Shown: positions 46,291 through 58,700 of the stretch, in pieces
Numbering within the stretch: position 1 is the stretch's first letter
How the letters are laid out: the number at the start of each line of letters is the position of its first letter
Assembly (NCBI GenBank): GCA_963678675.1
Contig: OY783194.1
Span: 28,498,278-28,562,277 of the forward strand
Reading direction: 5' to 3'
Source: Xiphydria camelus
Taxonomy: Eukaryota; Arthropoda; Insecta; Hymenoptera; Xiphydriidae
Length of the DNA stretch: 64,000 nucleotides
Translations under genes and position numbers: made by a program
The notes under the pieces: generated by a model
Told to the model about the DNA's origin: nothing
What the model saw: the letters and a program-made list of their open reading frames with translations, nothing else
Databases searched by the model: none

Positions 46291-46854
46291 ACGGTGTCTA
46301 GCAAAATGTGAAACAAGAATTCCCTGACTCTTCCAGCTTTTCCAGTCTGAAATAGGCAAATTTCCCTGACCCGCTATGGGTATAGATCTACTATAAAGAG
46401 TGCACTAATTTTAGTTTTATTGTATTGCATGGCTCTTTACAGAACTCCTTACACAACATTGGTATAGGTCTACTATAAATTGTTACGCATCAATAATTTT
46501 TCGTCGAATAAAAAAATTAACTAATATTCATAGAACAGATTATGATATTGATAGCTGCGAAATAAACATTAAAATAATTAAATTTTTTCAAATCATATTA
46601 TTTAAATGGCTTTTTTCAAAGTAGAAAAAACTTAAGTACATGCATATACACATATAGAACACTTTTTAAAATTTATAGATATATTTTTAATAATTTTAAC
46701 AGGCTAGAAGTCAAGCTATTTGAGAAATTTGAGTATCTTCGAAAAATTCCCTAAAATTCCCAACCTTCCCTGACTTTTCTCTGGCTCATCCCTGACCTAC
46801 ATAATTCCCTGACAATTCCAAGCTTTCCAGAATTCCCTGACCGCTGGACACCGT
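46291..46854. mobile_element. hAT-like MITE with TTCCCTGAC repeats
   Basis: ACGGTGTCTAGC at the left is inverted relative to GCTGGACACCGT at the right. Both subterminal regions carry repeated ATTCCCTGAC / TTTCCCTGAC / TTTTCCAG words (46318-46375 and 46740-46845). From memory this ending is common to a widespread group of animal non-autonomous hAT-type elements. I could not see an 8-bp target duplication. AT-rich centre, non-coding. Confidence 0.65.
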
Positions 46855-48060
46855 GGATAAGCAACGAGAGAGAAACCCCGGCGTAGTATCATATTACTTG
46901 AACGCGCGGAACGTTCTTATCCCGCCGCCCCTACGCGATTCACCCCTCTCCCCTGCAGTCTGACTTTATGCGTCGCTTAATTTGCGCGGAGGAAAATTAG
47001 GAAGCTATTAACTCAATGAAACGTGCCCCGGGCGTAGCGCCCATGCGTAGCGTATGGCATTCCCACGGGTTTCCGTGTCCGCCGTGGAAACTACCGAACA
47101 ATCCGTAGCTCACGCGCGCGTATAGCTTCCTAAAAAATTCAATGGCACTTCATTCGAAAACCACTCGGAAGCTTTCTAGCGGTTTTTTTCGTTAGGTAGC
47201 AGTTATTTACCTCTGATTTTTCGAGTCCGCATTGATACTTTGTTGGAGAGCCGTTTCCGGCCGATCGCATGCTGCCCGATACACGGGGTGATTCGTTTTA
47301 ATTGATTCGATTCATTACACAGAGGAAAGCATTTCTTAAATAACCGTTTCAACGGTTTTTCTTGGACGAATATACCGATATTTTTGCCGATAACGAGATT
47401 TTTCGGACGCCTAACTCGATTAATTTTTTTTCCGTGACTCGAAACACGGTGGGATATCTTGAAAATGTCAGAAATCGTCAGATACACGTACTTGGAAGCT
47501 GTTGGCGGTTCAACGATGGTATAACGAAGGTCGGGTGGAAAATCGATACGTCGATTAATTAAATGGGAGTAAAAGTAATGTACTTTCAATGTGTGCGTTG
47601 TATATCTATATAGATTTATACGAGTATCGTATAGGAGCTATTTATGTACTTGCAAAGGTACGACCCATCCAACGCTCCACGCACCAGCGCGCAACGGAGA
47701 ATGAATATGTACCACAACGCTGAAATTCGTTGTAATAACGGGAAAAAAATGTTCTCCCGCTTTTCGAGAGGGGAGAGAGTCGCGGCGTTTGAAATGGCAC
47801 GCGTTAATTTGACCGCGACTTGTGTTAAACGGTTTATTCTCTTTTCCTTTGCGATCATCGGACGCGTTTGTTGCTTTATAAAGAATGCTGTTTTTTTTTG
47901 ACAGAGAAATTTTAATCGCTTCGAGGCCTTAAAGCTTAGCTATTTAATGCTGAATATACAATACAATTCCTTTGTATGGTACATAATCTCCTGAGATATT
48001 TAGAAGATCGTATAGAGATAAAGTTCGGGAATTTTCCCTAATTTTTCTCGTAGGGGAAGG
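46855..48060. other. Mixed spacer
   Basis: No gene supported. The 128-codon minus frame at 47203-47589 overlaps a plus frame and shows no domain. Confidence 0.35.
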
Positions 48061-48770
48061 CCGGGCAAAGTGAATATGTTAAGAGAGAGGAGCTACTGCG
48101 ACTGTTATATTCATTATTTTATGTATTTTGAAGCCTATAATATAATATCTCAGATCATATATCATAGAATTGTGAAAGAAATATTAGAAATCTGGAAGAT
48201 GTTTCGAATGAATAGTTATTTAATGTTTTGTGAAACCTTCCATATCATTCAGTTTGTCTAGGAACTCGGGGGGAGAAAGTGAATATATTCTTAGAATTCT
48301 TCAATCGTTTGAATACGACGGATTTCGAATGATTTATTAATTACGAAAGTCATCATCCTGGGGTTTTAGAGTTGCTGATTCCAAAATTTGGGTTAAAACT
48401 TCGAAACTCAATGTTTCAAATCCAATATGATGGATCGGAATTCGCAAAAGCACATGATTTTTACGATATTCATTTTTTAAGGATTTTTGAACTCGTTTAT
48501 TTCTGAACTAAGGTCGAAATTTTTTAACTGAAAATGGCGAAGCTATTATGGTAGATAGGAATTAGTAGTGTAGCGGACTTGGCATTTCAAAGAAACCCTC
48601 AATAACAACCTTGGTAAAAATTAAACCACTTCAACGAATTTCAATCCCCCATATCAGGCCCACTATCATAGCCGCTAACTCCCAATTTCCTTGACTGGTC
48701 TTTCTTTTATACTTATACACCATCTGAAAGCCACATCGCGCTATTGGCTTTGTCCTATTCACTTTGCTCG
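48061..48770. mobile_element. Possible MITE with GGGCAAAGTGAATA ends
   Basis: GGGCAAAGTGAATATG at the left and CCTATTCACTTTGCTCG at the right are inverted partners of about 14 bp, and a further GAGAAAGTGAATATATTC lies inside at about 48272. The 700-bp interior is AT-rich and non-coding. The short TIR makes this tentative. Confidence 0.42.
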
Positions 48771-49389
48771 AAGACAACATTTTTGCCGTATCGGTATATT
48801 ATACGGTAAGTACTAAGGTTACGAGGTAGATAAATTTGATAAAAAATGTGCTTCACTGAACGTACAATATTCTCATATATTTTATTTTATAGAATCAGTA
48901 GTGTTTAATACTTGAAAGTTAATAAACTTACTGCGACAAAATCTCAACAGACCTTATTCCATAAAAGCTCTTATTCTATTTTATGTCCTTCCCGACATAA
49001 TCATCCCTCCAGACTCGATCTACCTAAAGCTACCTTTGAAATACAGTGAGATACTGAAAATATTTTCATACAAAATTTTCTCCGATTTTTCAACAAAAAT
49101 ACTTTGTCTAAAAAGTTCTACCGTGTCTCACTTCGCTTAGAAAATAGCACAACCTTTTTGAGAGTGTCCCCATATTTTTCATCGATAGTGCAGCTTCCGA
49201 AATCAGACGTCAGTCGTCGAACCACGTGTCGAGGCGTTAAAACGAAAAGAGAAAAATAAGAGAAAGCTCCTTTTATATGTCGAGAATGTTTAATCGTTTT
49301 ACAGCGAAAGAGCAACTGCCCCGGATCTCGTGCCTCTACGAGCAGTATATCGCGCTCTTGTCTCGCGAATTGCACGGCAGTTCACTTAC
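48771..49389. other. AT-rich spacer
   Basis: TATACG/GTAAGTAC near 48804 is donor-like without an open frame. Otherwise nothing recognised. Confidence 0.3.
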
Positions 49390-49517
49390 CTATAAGATCC
49401 ATGGATGTCGGATATGGCGAAGAGCAAACGGCCGTTACGGAAGTGCACGCCTCGCCGAGGAAGAGGAGAGCGTTCAAAGGCGCCGGAAGTCGAGGTAAGT
49501 GTAGTTTCCGGTGCCAT
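49390..49517 (-). CDS. Candidate first exon, minus strand (conflicts with plus reading)
   Basis: A minus-strand ATG at 49517, in good context (GGTAATGG), opens 42 codons plus two bases to a perfect donor TATAG/GTAAGT with GT at 49389-49388. The end reads GRLLFAISDIHGSY; SDIHGSY resembles the metal-binding SDxHGx / GDIHGxY motif of calcineurin-like metallophosphoesterases. That resemblance is one short motif, and the second half of the domain was not found on the minus strand below 49388. Compare the plus-strand exon over the same bases. Confidence 0.2.
49401..49494 (+). CDS. Candidate first exon, plus strand (conflicts with minus reading)
   Basis: An ATG at 49401 (or in a second frame at 49405) opens to a perfect donor GTCGAG/GTAAGT at 49495. 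The 49401 frame gives 31 codons (MDVGYGEEQTAVTEVHASPR, then KRRAFKGAGSR) with a basic nuclear-localisation-like patch, and ends in phase 1. The 49405 frame is very basic (MSDMAKSKRPLRKCTPRRGR) and ends in phase 0. Phase 1 fits the candidate exon at 54151. The same bases form an equally good exon on the minus strand, so at most one is real. Confidence 0.22.
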
Positions 49518-50040
49518 TACCGGGCAAGGCCGCTCCGATACCCTCGTCTGCACAATTCTCGGGAATCAAGACCGGTCCGTGGCTATACCGCCCTGCTCGA
49601 AGCCAAGCTTGAATCGTTACAAGCCGCATTGGGTCGTTTACACCCTCTGCTCGCATCTCCAACTTTTCCAATTGGTTTCGATAGGACAGAGCTCGGACTC
49701 GCTCCTCCGGGAGAGTTTCTCAAGGCTGGGCGCACGATGATATCGGAAACTTTCTCGGACTTCGGTCGTTCTCTCGATATAACTGAAATTATATCTTGCA
49801 TTTTTTAATAAACCGCTGTGTAAAGTAAACTAATCGTGTTGATATTTCATTCTGTGCATCGGAACTCGAAAACCGTTTCAATAAAACAATTTAAAATGAA
49901 TCTAGGAAAAATCCTAGAACGAACTTGGATGATTTGGGAATCACGATTCTGTTCAAACTATCGAGACTTTTAAGTTCAATTTAACGCTTTTTTATTAATT
50001 TTATTAATTTCGCAAATAGTAGATTAAATAAATTATAAGT
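49518..50040. other. Spacer
   Basis: The frames of the 49.4-kb exon candidates continue to about 49800 as overlapping chance ORFs, then AT-rich. Nothing else recognised. Confidence 0.3.
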
Positions 50041-50218
50041 TAAAAGTCGCTTGTCTTGATTGGCGATGTCGAAAACAAGTTTAAACAAAGGATATTCGTC
50101 TATGATTCTACTATAAAAAAGCTACTCTTGATTTTTCGTACATCTCCACTGTGTTTCAAGATAATCGCGTTCAAAGTTGAATGAAAATAGGAGTGTATTT
50201 ATTCTATTTTTACCCTAT
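50041..50218 (+). mobile_element. Family S MITE copy 7, left part decayed
   Basis: From GAAAACAAGTTTAAACAAAG onward it follows the family order (TACTATAAAAAAGCTAC, TACATCTCCACTGTG, AAGATAATCGCGTTCAAAG) and ends TATTCTATTTTTACCC. The expected GTGGGATAAACGCC beginning is not intact. Confidence 0.68.
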
Positions 50219-51301
50219 TATTTTTAATGCGTCCGCACAGGATCTAAATTCTCCCGATTATCAATATCATTAGAACATGTCAAGTTTTGAAGTGCGATAA
50301 AATAACTCAGCTATACGTCGGACATCGAATAGACGTAACCACTGTCATATATTCGTACCGCGAACCAGAATACCGTGCAATGCACTCAGTGCGAAGCTCC
50401 ACCGAGCCCCTTAATACCTAAGCGAAGAAAAGTGTGTTGGCCCGCGGAACTTCGGGCAGACGAGACTGCGACTCGTTGATTAGATAGATGAAGAGCGCAG
50501 GGGAGGGTCGGGAAGGAGAGTCCGAAGCTGTTTGTTGTCCCGCGCAACCCACGTCAACTCCAACCCCGCTTCCCTTTCTCCGCACGTACCTCATTTTTAT
50601 TTCGACTGTAATAAAAGCGGGCTTCGCTCTAATTTTGTTTGAAGCTATTCATTCACCGGGCGTCACTTCATTAGGCCGCCAATCACGTTTACTAGCTTAC
50701 GTATGCACCTTTGTGTGTACATGCGCCGCGGTCGGAACCGGATATAATACGATTTCGCCCCGATCGATTGTTATCGAGAAGGACTCTTCCTTCGCAGTAT
50801 ACATATACGAGCCGCCGCGTCGGCGCGCGAGAATTATCGCCGGGCGAACGTGACTGACGAGAATTCGCCTTCCGGAAGTGCGAAATGTATATCCGAGGGA
50901 TAATAGAGGAAATATAAAGCGAATAAATTTCGAATAACCCACTTTTAACTCGTATATACGTTCTCCTACGTACGCGCGTACACGGATAACGTATTTATCG
51001 TCCGTCCCACTGTAGAGGAAGCCACATGCAAATTTCTCAAATGCACCGCGGTTGCACCATTGTGTCAAAGCGGGTCGTTCTCTTATTATCGATTGATTTT
51101 TATTATAATATTCCCGTCGTACTACATATATTTATTTGCAACCCGAGGTCGAGCATTCTCGTCCTTCCGTCGACAATTTATTCCCAGCGAATTCACATTT
51201 ATTCGCGTTTCGATTAAAATCGCTCTTTTTTTCCTCGTACCTATTCCAACGGTACACCCTGCGGAGCGTATCGTAAATTCCGGCGTTTTATAGACGCACA
51301 G
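50219..51301. other. Mixed spacer
   Basis: No gene supported. A minus donor-like GAG/GTACGT lies near 50589 without an open frame in front. Confidence 0.3.
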
Positions 51302-51492
51302 TTCGGTCAGCCCGCAACTACAACGTGGCGGGCTCGGAGGATAACAGCTTCGTTAGTGGATTCATGTCGCTTTTTACGCTGCTCGCCGCGAATCCTTCCC
51401 GCGGGTGCGCGGGCCGCGCGAACGTAGCCGCAGCCGTCCAGGAATTACGGGAGTACGTCATGCAGGAGAGCTGCTCATTGGACGCGCTTAAT
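51302..51492 (+). CDS. Candidate internal coding exon, unknown protein
   Basis: In an otherwise mixed region this GC-rich segment has one frame with an ordinary protein composition: NYNVAGSEDNSFVSGFMSLF, then TLLAANPS, and later AAAVQELREYVMQESCSLDA. Codons are mainly GC-ending. A GTACGT donor follows DALN at 51493, with a weak T at -1. Acceptors before it (CGCACAG at 51301 or CGGTCAG at 51310) lack a good pyrimidine tract. Start phase would fit the 49401 exon, but the end phase (0) does not fit the exon at 54151. Beyond the donor the frame continues to 51717 with Arg/Ser/Gly-rich residues. Confidence 0.22.
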
Positions 51493-54150
51493 GTACGTCG
51501 TGTAGTCGCGTCAGACGCGAATCTCTATACTCGACGTACATCCAACCCAAGCGATCCCCGCTCTGTACCCTTCAGTAGCGCTTCCCCCACTTTCCTGCTA
51601 AACCGGGCCGCGCGAGAGCGGGGAGCAGGGAGCGGTAAACGGTTCAGCGGGAAGAGTGGGGAAATCGCGGCCGGAGGGGGAAAAGCGGATCGCTTGGACC
51701 GAGTGTACTCCGTATGATTGGTCGCCAAAGTTGCGCGACGAAAGCCATTAAACTGAAATAACTTTAATAAATCCCAATCTTTTCTCGCCACCTGAAATAT
51801 CCCAATTTTTCGTACCAGTGCAACCGATAACGTCATCACAGGTCGAACCGAAGGCCACGTAATCTGCCTCCGAATAACGCTACCCCGCCTACTCCCGTAC
51901 AAATCGGATTCCACGTATCAAGAGGGACTGTCGCGAAAAGTGGTTCCACCGCTCGATGTTGTTCTGAAATATTTCTCGATGGGTACGCCTTTCTCGTCCG
52001 AACCGCAAAAGCGATTCCAGGTGTATTTTGGAGTAAATTTAAATGAGAGTCGGCTCGACCGGATGTAAATAAATAGGAATTGCTAATCCTGCGGACGCGG
52101 GCGCGGTGTACTCAGATCCTACTCTCACTTTGCTCGCGCGTAGGCGGCGTCCAAAACGGATCCTCTGTTTGATGTGTTTGTATACCGACAGCTACGACCA
52201 GGTACACGCGAGCGCGCGCGCGCGCTTGTTTGCTCGTACGCAGGAAAAGGAGACGGGGTGTAAGCGGTTATGAGTTAGCTCGCGTGCAGAGGGCTTTGGG
52301 TCGGATGGAAAGGGAGAGAGACCACTTCAAAGTTCTGGTGCTGCCATGTGTCGGGGTGAAAGCCATTAGCTATAATGTGCATATGGATACGTAGGTAATA
52401 AAGGTTGGTCCAGCAGAAACGGACCGCGCGAATAAAGTGGAGAAATGAGACGGGTAAAAGTTTTATGATCTCGTGTGGGACGTGCGATATGCGTCGTATA
52501 TTTTCTACGAGGTGTGTTATTTAAGAGATATCGAGGGTTCTTTTACTTTCTTAAACAACAGAGCTCGATAGTGTTCTGAAATATACGTTTTGTTTAGAAG
52601 TATACAAACTTGACCTCCTCGTCTCTCGAATAACGCGTGCTACATCGGTTACATGTTCATATCGTACATCCCTCTTTAAAATATAATCTTGTTATCCGAA
52701 ATATTTGTTTCATTGCCAAAAAAGTGTGCGAATTATTTAGGTGAACTGTTCCTGCTGAATCATCCTATATGCGATATTTCACACCACGTACTACCGTTTT
52801 CTAATTTTATTTAATACCTGCCCGTGTAAATCGTATTTTTCCATAAAAAATCATTGACATCTCGATGTTCTTTTGAAACTTCCTGGATAAATCCATGATT
52901 TACAGAATCAGCGCGAGAAAACATGTCGAATAGGATCCGATTTTTGCAAACAAATTTAACAAGATTTGACATTTTTTTATAATTTTTTGCAAAAATTGGA
53001 AATAACGGGTGAAAGAAACGTCACGCCGAAAATAAACGCACCCTTCATAAGTTCACCGAAAACGTTTCACACTCAATTGACGCGTTCGAAACAAAGCTCA
53101 AAGTTGCTCCAGCTGAAACGTCCGCGCGGCGAGGAAACGCGAGAGATTGCCGCGGGAAATCAATTCTCCCCGCTCTTCCAAGGGCGTTAAAAGGCGCGCG
53201 CAGGGATTTGCCGACATTCGTTTTTACACACGAGGCCGAAGAACAAATTAAGCAGCAGCTCCCGGCATATATGTATAGGTACGACGCGGCACCCCAGAAC
53301 CGCAAGGGAACCGGAGCGTGGGACCGAGCAGAGCGGACGCGTTTGACCGCGCTCGCTTCCTTCGTCAATTTCTCATTTTCCCCTCGACGCGGAGGTCGGA
53401 GCGGAGGGAGGGTGAGAAAAAAAATTAACGAGGTAGATTAAAAGAAAATTCTTTAAAGCGATTTCCCGGCCTTCGACACGCGGTTGACGCCGCCGTTAAC
53501 AAGTATGCACTTAAGACGCCCGCGCGGCGTGAGGGGGTCGATACTCGAGAATTTCAACAAGCGCCACGCTAATCTTCTCCGTCTTATCAGCTTAAACTAC
53601 ACTCAGGCCGCGGCGGGACTGCGCGACTGTACGCCGGGCTCCTCTGCGAAGGCGGAGACTCCTCGTGTCGTCTTCTCCTGCGTCTTACAGAGAAGAGAGT
53701 TCGTGCTTGAAGAAGAGAAATTAAAAATACTAATTTGTGTGTCCAATCGCGTGCGAGACGACGGCGATACCGTAAATACTCCGTGAGTAGCGCGATATGA
53801 CTGTAGTGTCATCTAGCGGAGTAGAGAACTGACGGACACACTGAAATTAGGATCGAATTTGCTCTGAAAACGACGACCGTCGAACCCGTCCGTCGATTTG
53901 ATCTGCATCAAGTTCGATTGAAAGCGCGAGTTCTAAATTATATAATATAAAAGTTATTTTCAAACTCGAAGCGTCTTAGTTACCGAGAAATAGAGACCCC
54001 GTCATAGAAACGAACGCATTATAAAAATATGAGCCAAGAGCTTATAGATAATGAGGTAATAATGATTTTGAGCTTCTTTCCTGGCGAGTGAGTTTAGCCT
54101 CATATGATATACATATGTAATCTCGCCGTCGAGCTGCGCTCTACTTTCAG
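51493..54150. other. Spacer
   Basis: No gene supported. 52140-52340 has (CG)n-type simple sequence; 53040-53800 is CpG-richer with frames on both strands (77-107 codons); 52780-52960 and 53900-54110 are AT-rich. Confidence 0.35.
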
Positions 54151-54327
54151 TCCTTGGCGCGCGAGCCCCTATCGAGGATCTTGATCACCGCGCCCTCGCG
54201 CGCAGTCCAGTAACTCCCGCGGATGGTCCGCTCGCTCTCGCGCCGAATTTCGAGAAAACCTCGATCTCTGAGCGCCGATCCGATCCAAGTCCACCCGAGA
54301 GACCGCGACACTCGCACCCGTTCCCAG
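54151..54327 (+). CDS. Candidate internal coding exon with strong splice sites
   Basis: A strong acceptor GCTGCGCTCTACTTTCAG ends at 54150 and CCCGTTCCCAG/GTGACT gives a donor at 54328. The 177-bp interval is open throughout in exactly one frame, phase 1 to phase 1; the other two meet stops. It encodes LGARAPIEDLDHRALARSPV, TPADGPLALAPNFEKTSISE and RRSDPSPPERPRHSHPFP, a low-complexity Pro/Ser/Arg-rich segment of the kind found in linkers of regulatory proteins. The frame ends four codons after the donor. Start phase fits the 49401-49494 exon. No domain recognised. Of the candidates this has the best-matched sites. Confidence 0.32.
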
Positions 54328-55674
54328 GTGACTTATTCTAATTGAACCTCTTTCCTGGACACGAACTAATTTCCGCCGTTGCCCATTACTCTATAGATAG
54401 CTACGCGAACCCTCTCGGCAACGAAACGCTCGGAACCTCGGCTTAATTGCCCGAGCGATCACTGAATAACACATGCGTCCCGCCGAATATAGCCGGTCGT
54501 TTGCGAGGGCATATTCGCATTGATGAAAGGTAATGCCTCGAACGTGCGTGTCTACATGAAACTGTAAGTAATCCGCTCTTGTCCGCGCGGACTCCGCTAA
54601 CGAGGCGCGAAGTCGTGGTCCAGGTGCGTGGGCATTCTCCGCGATGGTCTGAGGAGTAAAAACAGTATTATCGGTGTGACCGAGAAACCTTCTCGGGGGA
54701 AACGCATCGTTATTCGTCAAAATTTCAAGATTTTCACGAATTAATTTTGCAATCGAATACGGAATATCCATGTGAGCGGCTCGCCGTGCCAGTAGAAAGC
54801 GCATGCGATGGTCAGACGGTTCTCGATCTCGAACGAACGAGGAGGTTAATGTACGAGTAGGTCTCGTATCCGGACAGCTATAAAAATGTATACAGTGTAG
54901 ATCTTATTTAGTGTTCCCACTAGTGGCATTTTCTGTACTATATGTCGTTAATTTATTTAACATTTTTATTTCTAATACTCGTTTCTTTCTATCCCATTCA
55001 ATAATGTAAATTATAGTTGAATGTGAGTCCGGTTACTAAATACAAAATAAATCTCAATATTTACGATAGCTCATAACGAATTTCCAGACGCGATTAACTT
55101 GTTATTACGATAACAATTTTAGTAACAACTGTATTAAGTCTCGTAAAAGACGCAAGCGAGGCAACTTGACTCGAAATCTATCACGAACCTTCGTAAGGGC
55201 ACGATTCATTTTCTCCGCGCATGTAAAAAATATCAAACGAACTTCTCAAAGCGGGGAAAAAAGGCAGAACCATCTACAAACTTTTGCCCGAGCTTTGGAG
55301 ACGCTTTTTCTCCGACCTACACAATGCAATTGCAATTATTTCCCACCCCCACTTAAAATCGGAAACTCGCGGGAAAATTTAGTTCCCACGTATGAAATCA
55401 ACTTCTTTGCGAAAAACCGTATGGCGCGTGCTCCGAGCGCGACAATTACGAATGCGCCCCGTAGACATCCCGTAATTCGCGCAAGTTTTAAGATTACGGA
55501 CCGGCCGACGGCGGGTCGTTGCTCCGAGCGTCGGGGAGTTATTAAACACCTCCGGTATTACAAATAGGGGGGCCTATTGTGTAAACCACTCACGCCGTGT
55601 TACGTAACGATCGTTCGCGAAGTTAGCGAGCTCTCGCGCCCCCTCTCCTGGCCGAGCTCCACCCCCTCTGACTC

Positions 55675-55718
<44 letters not shown>

Positions 55719-58700
55719 CTCAACCCTCCCGGCAACCCGCGCGGCATCCTTTTCCCTCAGAACGACGAGTTTACCGACCTACGCTTTTTCTCGATCGTCC
55801 TTTTCCTCCGGCTTTTCCCCCTCCACCCCACTGCGCCCCCACCCCTCGTTGCACGCTTACGGCTTACCAGTCTCACGCGCCACGTTTGCCGGAAAGTATC
55901 GCCTCGGCGAGAAGTTGCCAAAGGCGCAAAAATAAGGGAGTTTCGGTCGAAGGAGGAGGAGATGGGGGAGGAGTAGGTGATAGGGAAGGGTGGGAGAGGT
56001 GGACCGAGGAGAAAAAGGCGAGCGTGCCGGGGGACGATAACGTGGTTTTCGCGACAGAAGGACGCGTGCGGGCTACGGGAAATGTTATAGCGATAAGTTA
56101 TATGATTGTTTAGTTACGCGGATACGCATGTGTACATATGTTGTACCACATTTGCGTTAGAAAGTATCGTATACGTGGGCGAGCGTTTCACGCTACTTCT
56201 TCTCCATCCAAAAAGTGAATATTTTCCAAAAAAATATCTAAAAATCAAGTTGTACGGGTACAGCAAACTTGCTAAGTTGCAAACTAATCCTCCTGCAAAT
56301 TACGGAGTAAGCGTATAGCTTTTTATTTCCATTTTTGAAATTCAGGGTTAAACCCTATATATCGGCGATATTTTTCTTTCTTCATATTTGACGAATGAAA
56401 AGAAAATTTCATACAAAGTTACGTCACTGGATCTCCAATCGTTGGAGATATTTCGATTTTCTCTTTAAAAAAAAATCGCTATATGTTCCAAATGGCTGGG
56501 AGTCTAATGATGTCTCTCTCCACAAAATTCGCTTTTTACTTGTAGGATATGAAAAAAAGAAGTAAAGCCTAATAAAGCTTGGCCGTCGATTTAAAAAACG
56601 ATATTTTGTATTTTTCATTACCTGAAAATTATTTCAATGAATTGGCGCGTATTTTTCTTGTGTGTGTAGCATAAAAAAACTGCGAATTCTAGTTTTTCGA
56701 AGATGTAAATACGATCTACCGTTTCAGAGATATCAATGTTTAAAGGAAAAGTGGAAAAATACGATTATTCTATAATTTACAGGGGGATGGGTTTATAACT
56801 TGGCAGAATTCGTATAACTTGATATTTAGACATTTTTTGGATGGCTGAAATGGGGCGTGGAACGCGCCATATAAACAATAGTTATACGCACTCAGAAAAA
56901 TGCTTTAACCTTCATTGGGTATTCGTATAGAGAGAAACGAGAAAAGGCGTTCCTCACAACGACAGATTCTTCTTCCTCTCCACTTTTATCGGAGTCTGTT
57001 GATTTCGCGGATTCGCTCCTGATCCTCCCGCCAGCTATACATATACGTACCGTGTCCCCGCGGAAATTCTATTCCGCGGCACGCGTGCTCTTCCCACCGT
57101 AACAGGTTTCCCCGCTGCAGCCACTTGTCCGGTCGATCTGCCAGACAATGAATTCCCGACCAGTGCGGGACGGACGAACGGACACGGCGAAGTACCTAAC
57201 GCGGTATTACTTTTATCTTCCACGCCGACGTATACACACGGCTATCAACCTACACTTTATCGGCTCGGATTTGTGCGCGCATGTCCAACTTACACGCTAG
57301 AGAGGAGAGGGTATACAGCAGCATCCCCGGAGACTCTAGGATGCAAGCGGCGAAAGACTTTCTAGCTTTCTCGTAAAACCTTTTCTCCGCTTTCCCGCGT
57401 TACGGTGTGTAGGTAGGTATACCTCGGAATCGACCCTCGTCAATTCCCGCGCGGAAAGTCGTTTCTCGTCAAACGCCCGATTCGCCTCGTCCCGGCGAGG
57501 TTTTCCGCTTCGAAGATCGCGGTCGGTTTTTATTTGTAAAGGCGTAGACGAGGTAAATTAACGGGGAAAAATCAAGGTGAAATGTGAATAAGAAATTTTA
57601 GTCCAACACGACGAACGCGAGGGCCAACTCGCGACAATACATTTCACACCACCAATTGCAATCCCTAGGTGCACTGGAGCGATGCGGTTTTCCGAGCGGT
57701 CTAACTATCCTAATCCTAAACCTCAGCCTCGCTTCGCGATTCGGAATCCGGATTCGGGTCGATGATTTTGAATTCCGAGTCGGAGGTTCTCAATTCGGAT
57801 TTGAACGTGTACGTCTCTGAAACCAAAACCGGGATTGAGATCCTGAAAAAATGCGATTCCTCGACGATTCTGAAATGATGAACAAAATATCTGACTTCGA
57901 ATAATAGCCCTGGTGTGAAAAAAATGGAAGCATAGATTTTATATATTTAATTCCAATGGTAATAGTTTTGCGCGCAAAAAAGCAAAGCTCTACATGTTTT
58001 TCAATTTCTTCCTTTAGAACAGAATAAAACTCTCGAATCTCTTTCGATTAACTATTTCCGTATTAATCGGTTTTTTTAATCGCGCTCCCAAAATTACGTA
58101 TCCCGCATACCATCGCGTATCCCATACACGGGCTGCGTCCATAATCTCACCCATCGTGATGGATGAAATTATTTACACGACGGACCGGGTTCATTTCTCC
58201 CGCTACCCTACATTTCTCCCCCCCTGTAAATACGAAATTAATTCATTATACGCGTGTGCGAACGAATCAGTCAAATTGACACACTTTTTCACGCAACGCC
58301 CAACGAGGAACGCCAGAGGAGCGCTCGCTCGTCCAACCCCGCAGCACCCGGGTAACGCCGCGAAATCGCCCGGTACACCGGTGACCCCTATTTTCATCGC
58401 TAGCCCAGAATCAAAGCTACAAAAGCAGTGATATATTTCCCCGCCGCAAAGCCGATTCCGGCAAATCATACCACTCCTGTATACAGTTACACCGCGCGCT
58501 ACCACGTAAACCGACCCACGTAAAGGGTGTACCGACGAAATAACTAACCACGCGTGTTTCGAATTGTATAACTCGAATCGGTTGGGTTAATTAAACCATG
58601 TCGAGGGGAAAAAGAAATTAGTGAATATTTCCATGCCAAACTCGCGGTAACTTAATATCGTGCTACTTCCCTTCGGTATTCTCCAATATCAAATATAGAG

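Noticed and set aside
55577..56113. 178-codon plus frame
   Set aside because: It translates a TC microsatellite and flanking low-complexity GC-rich sequence.
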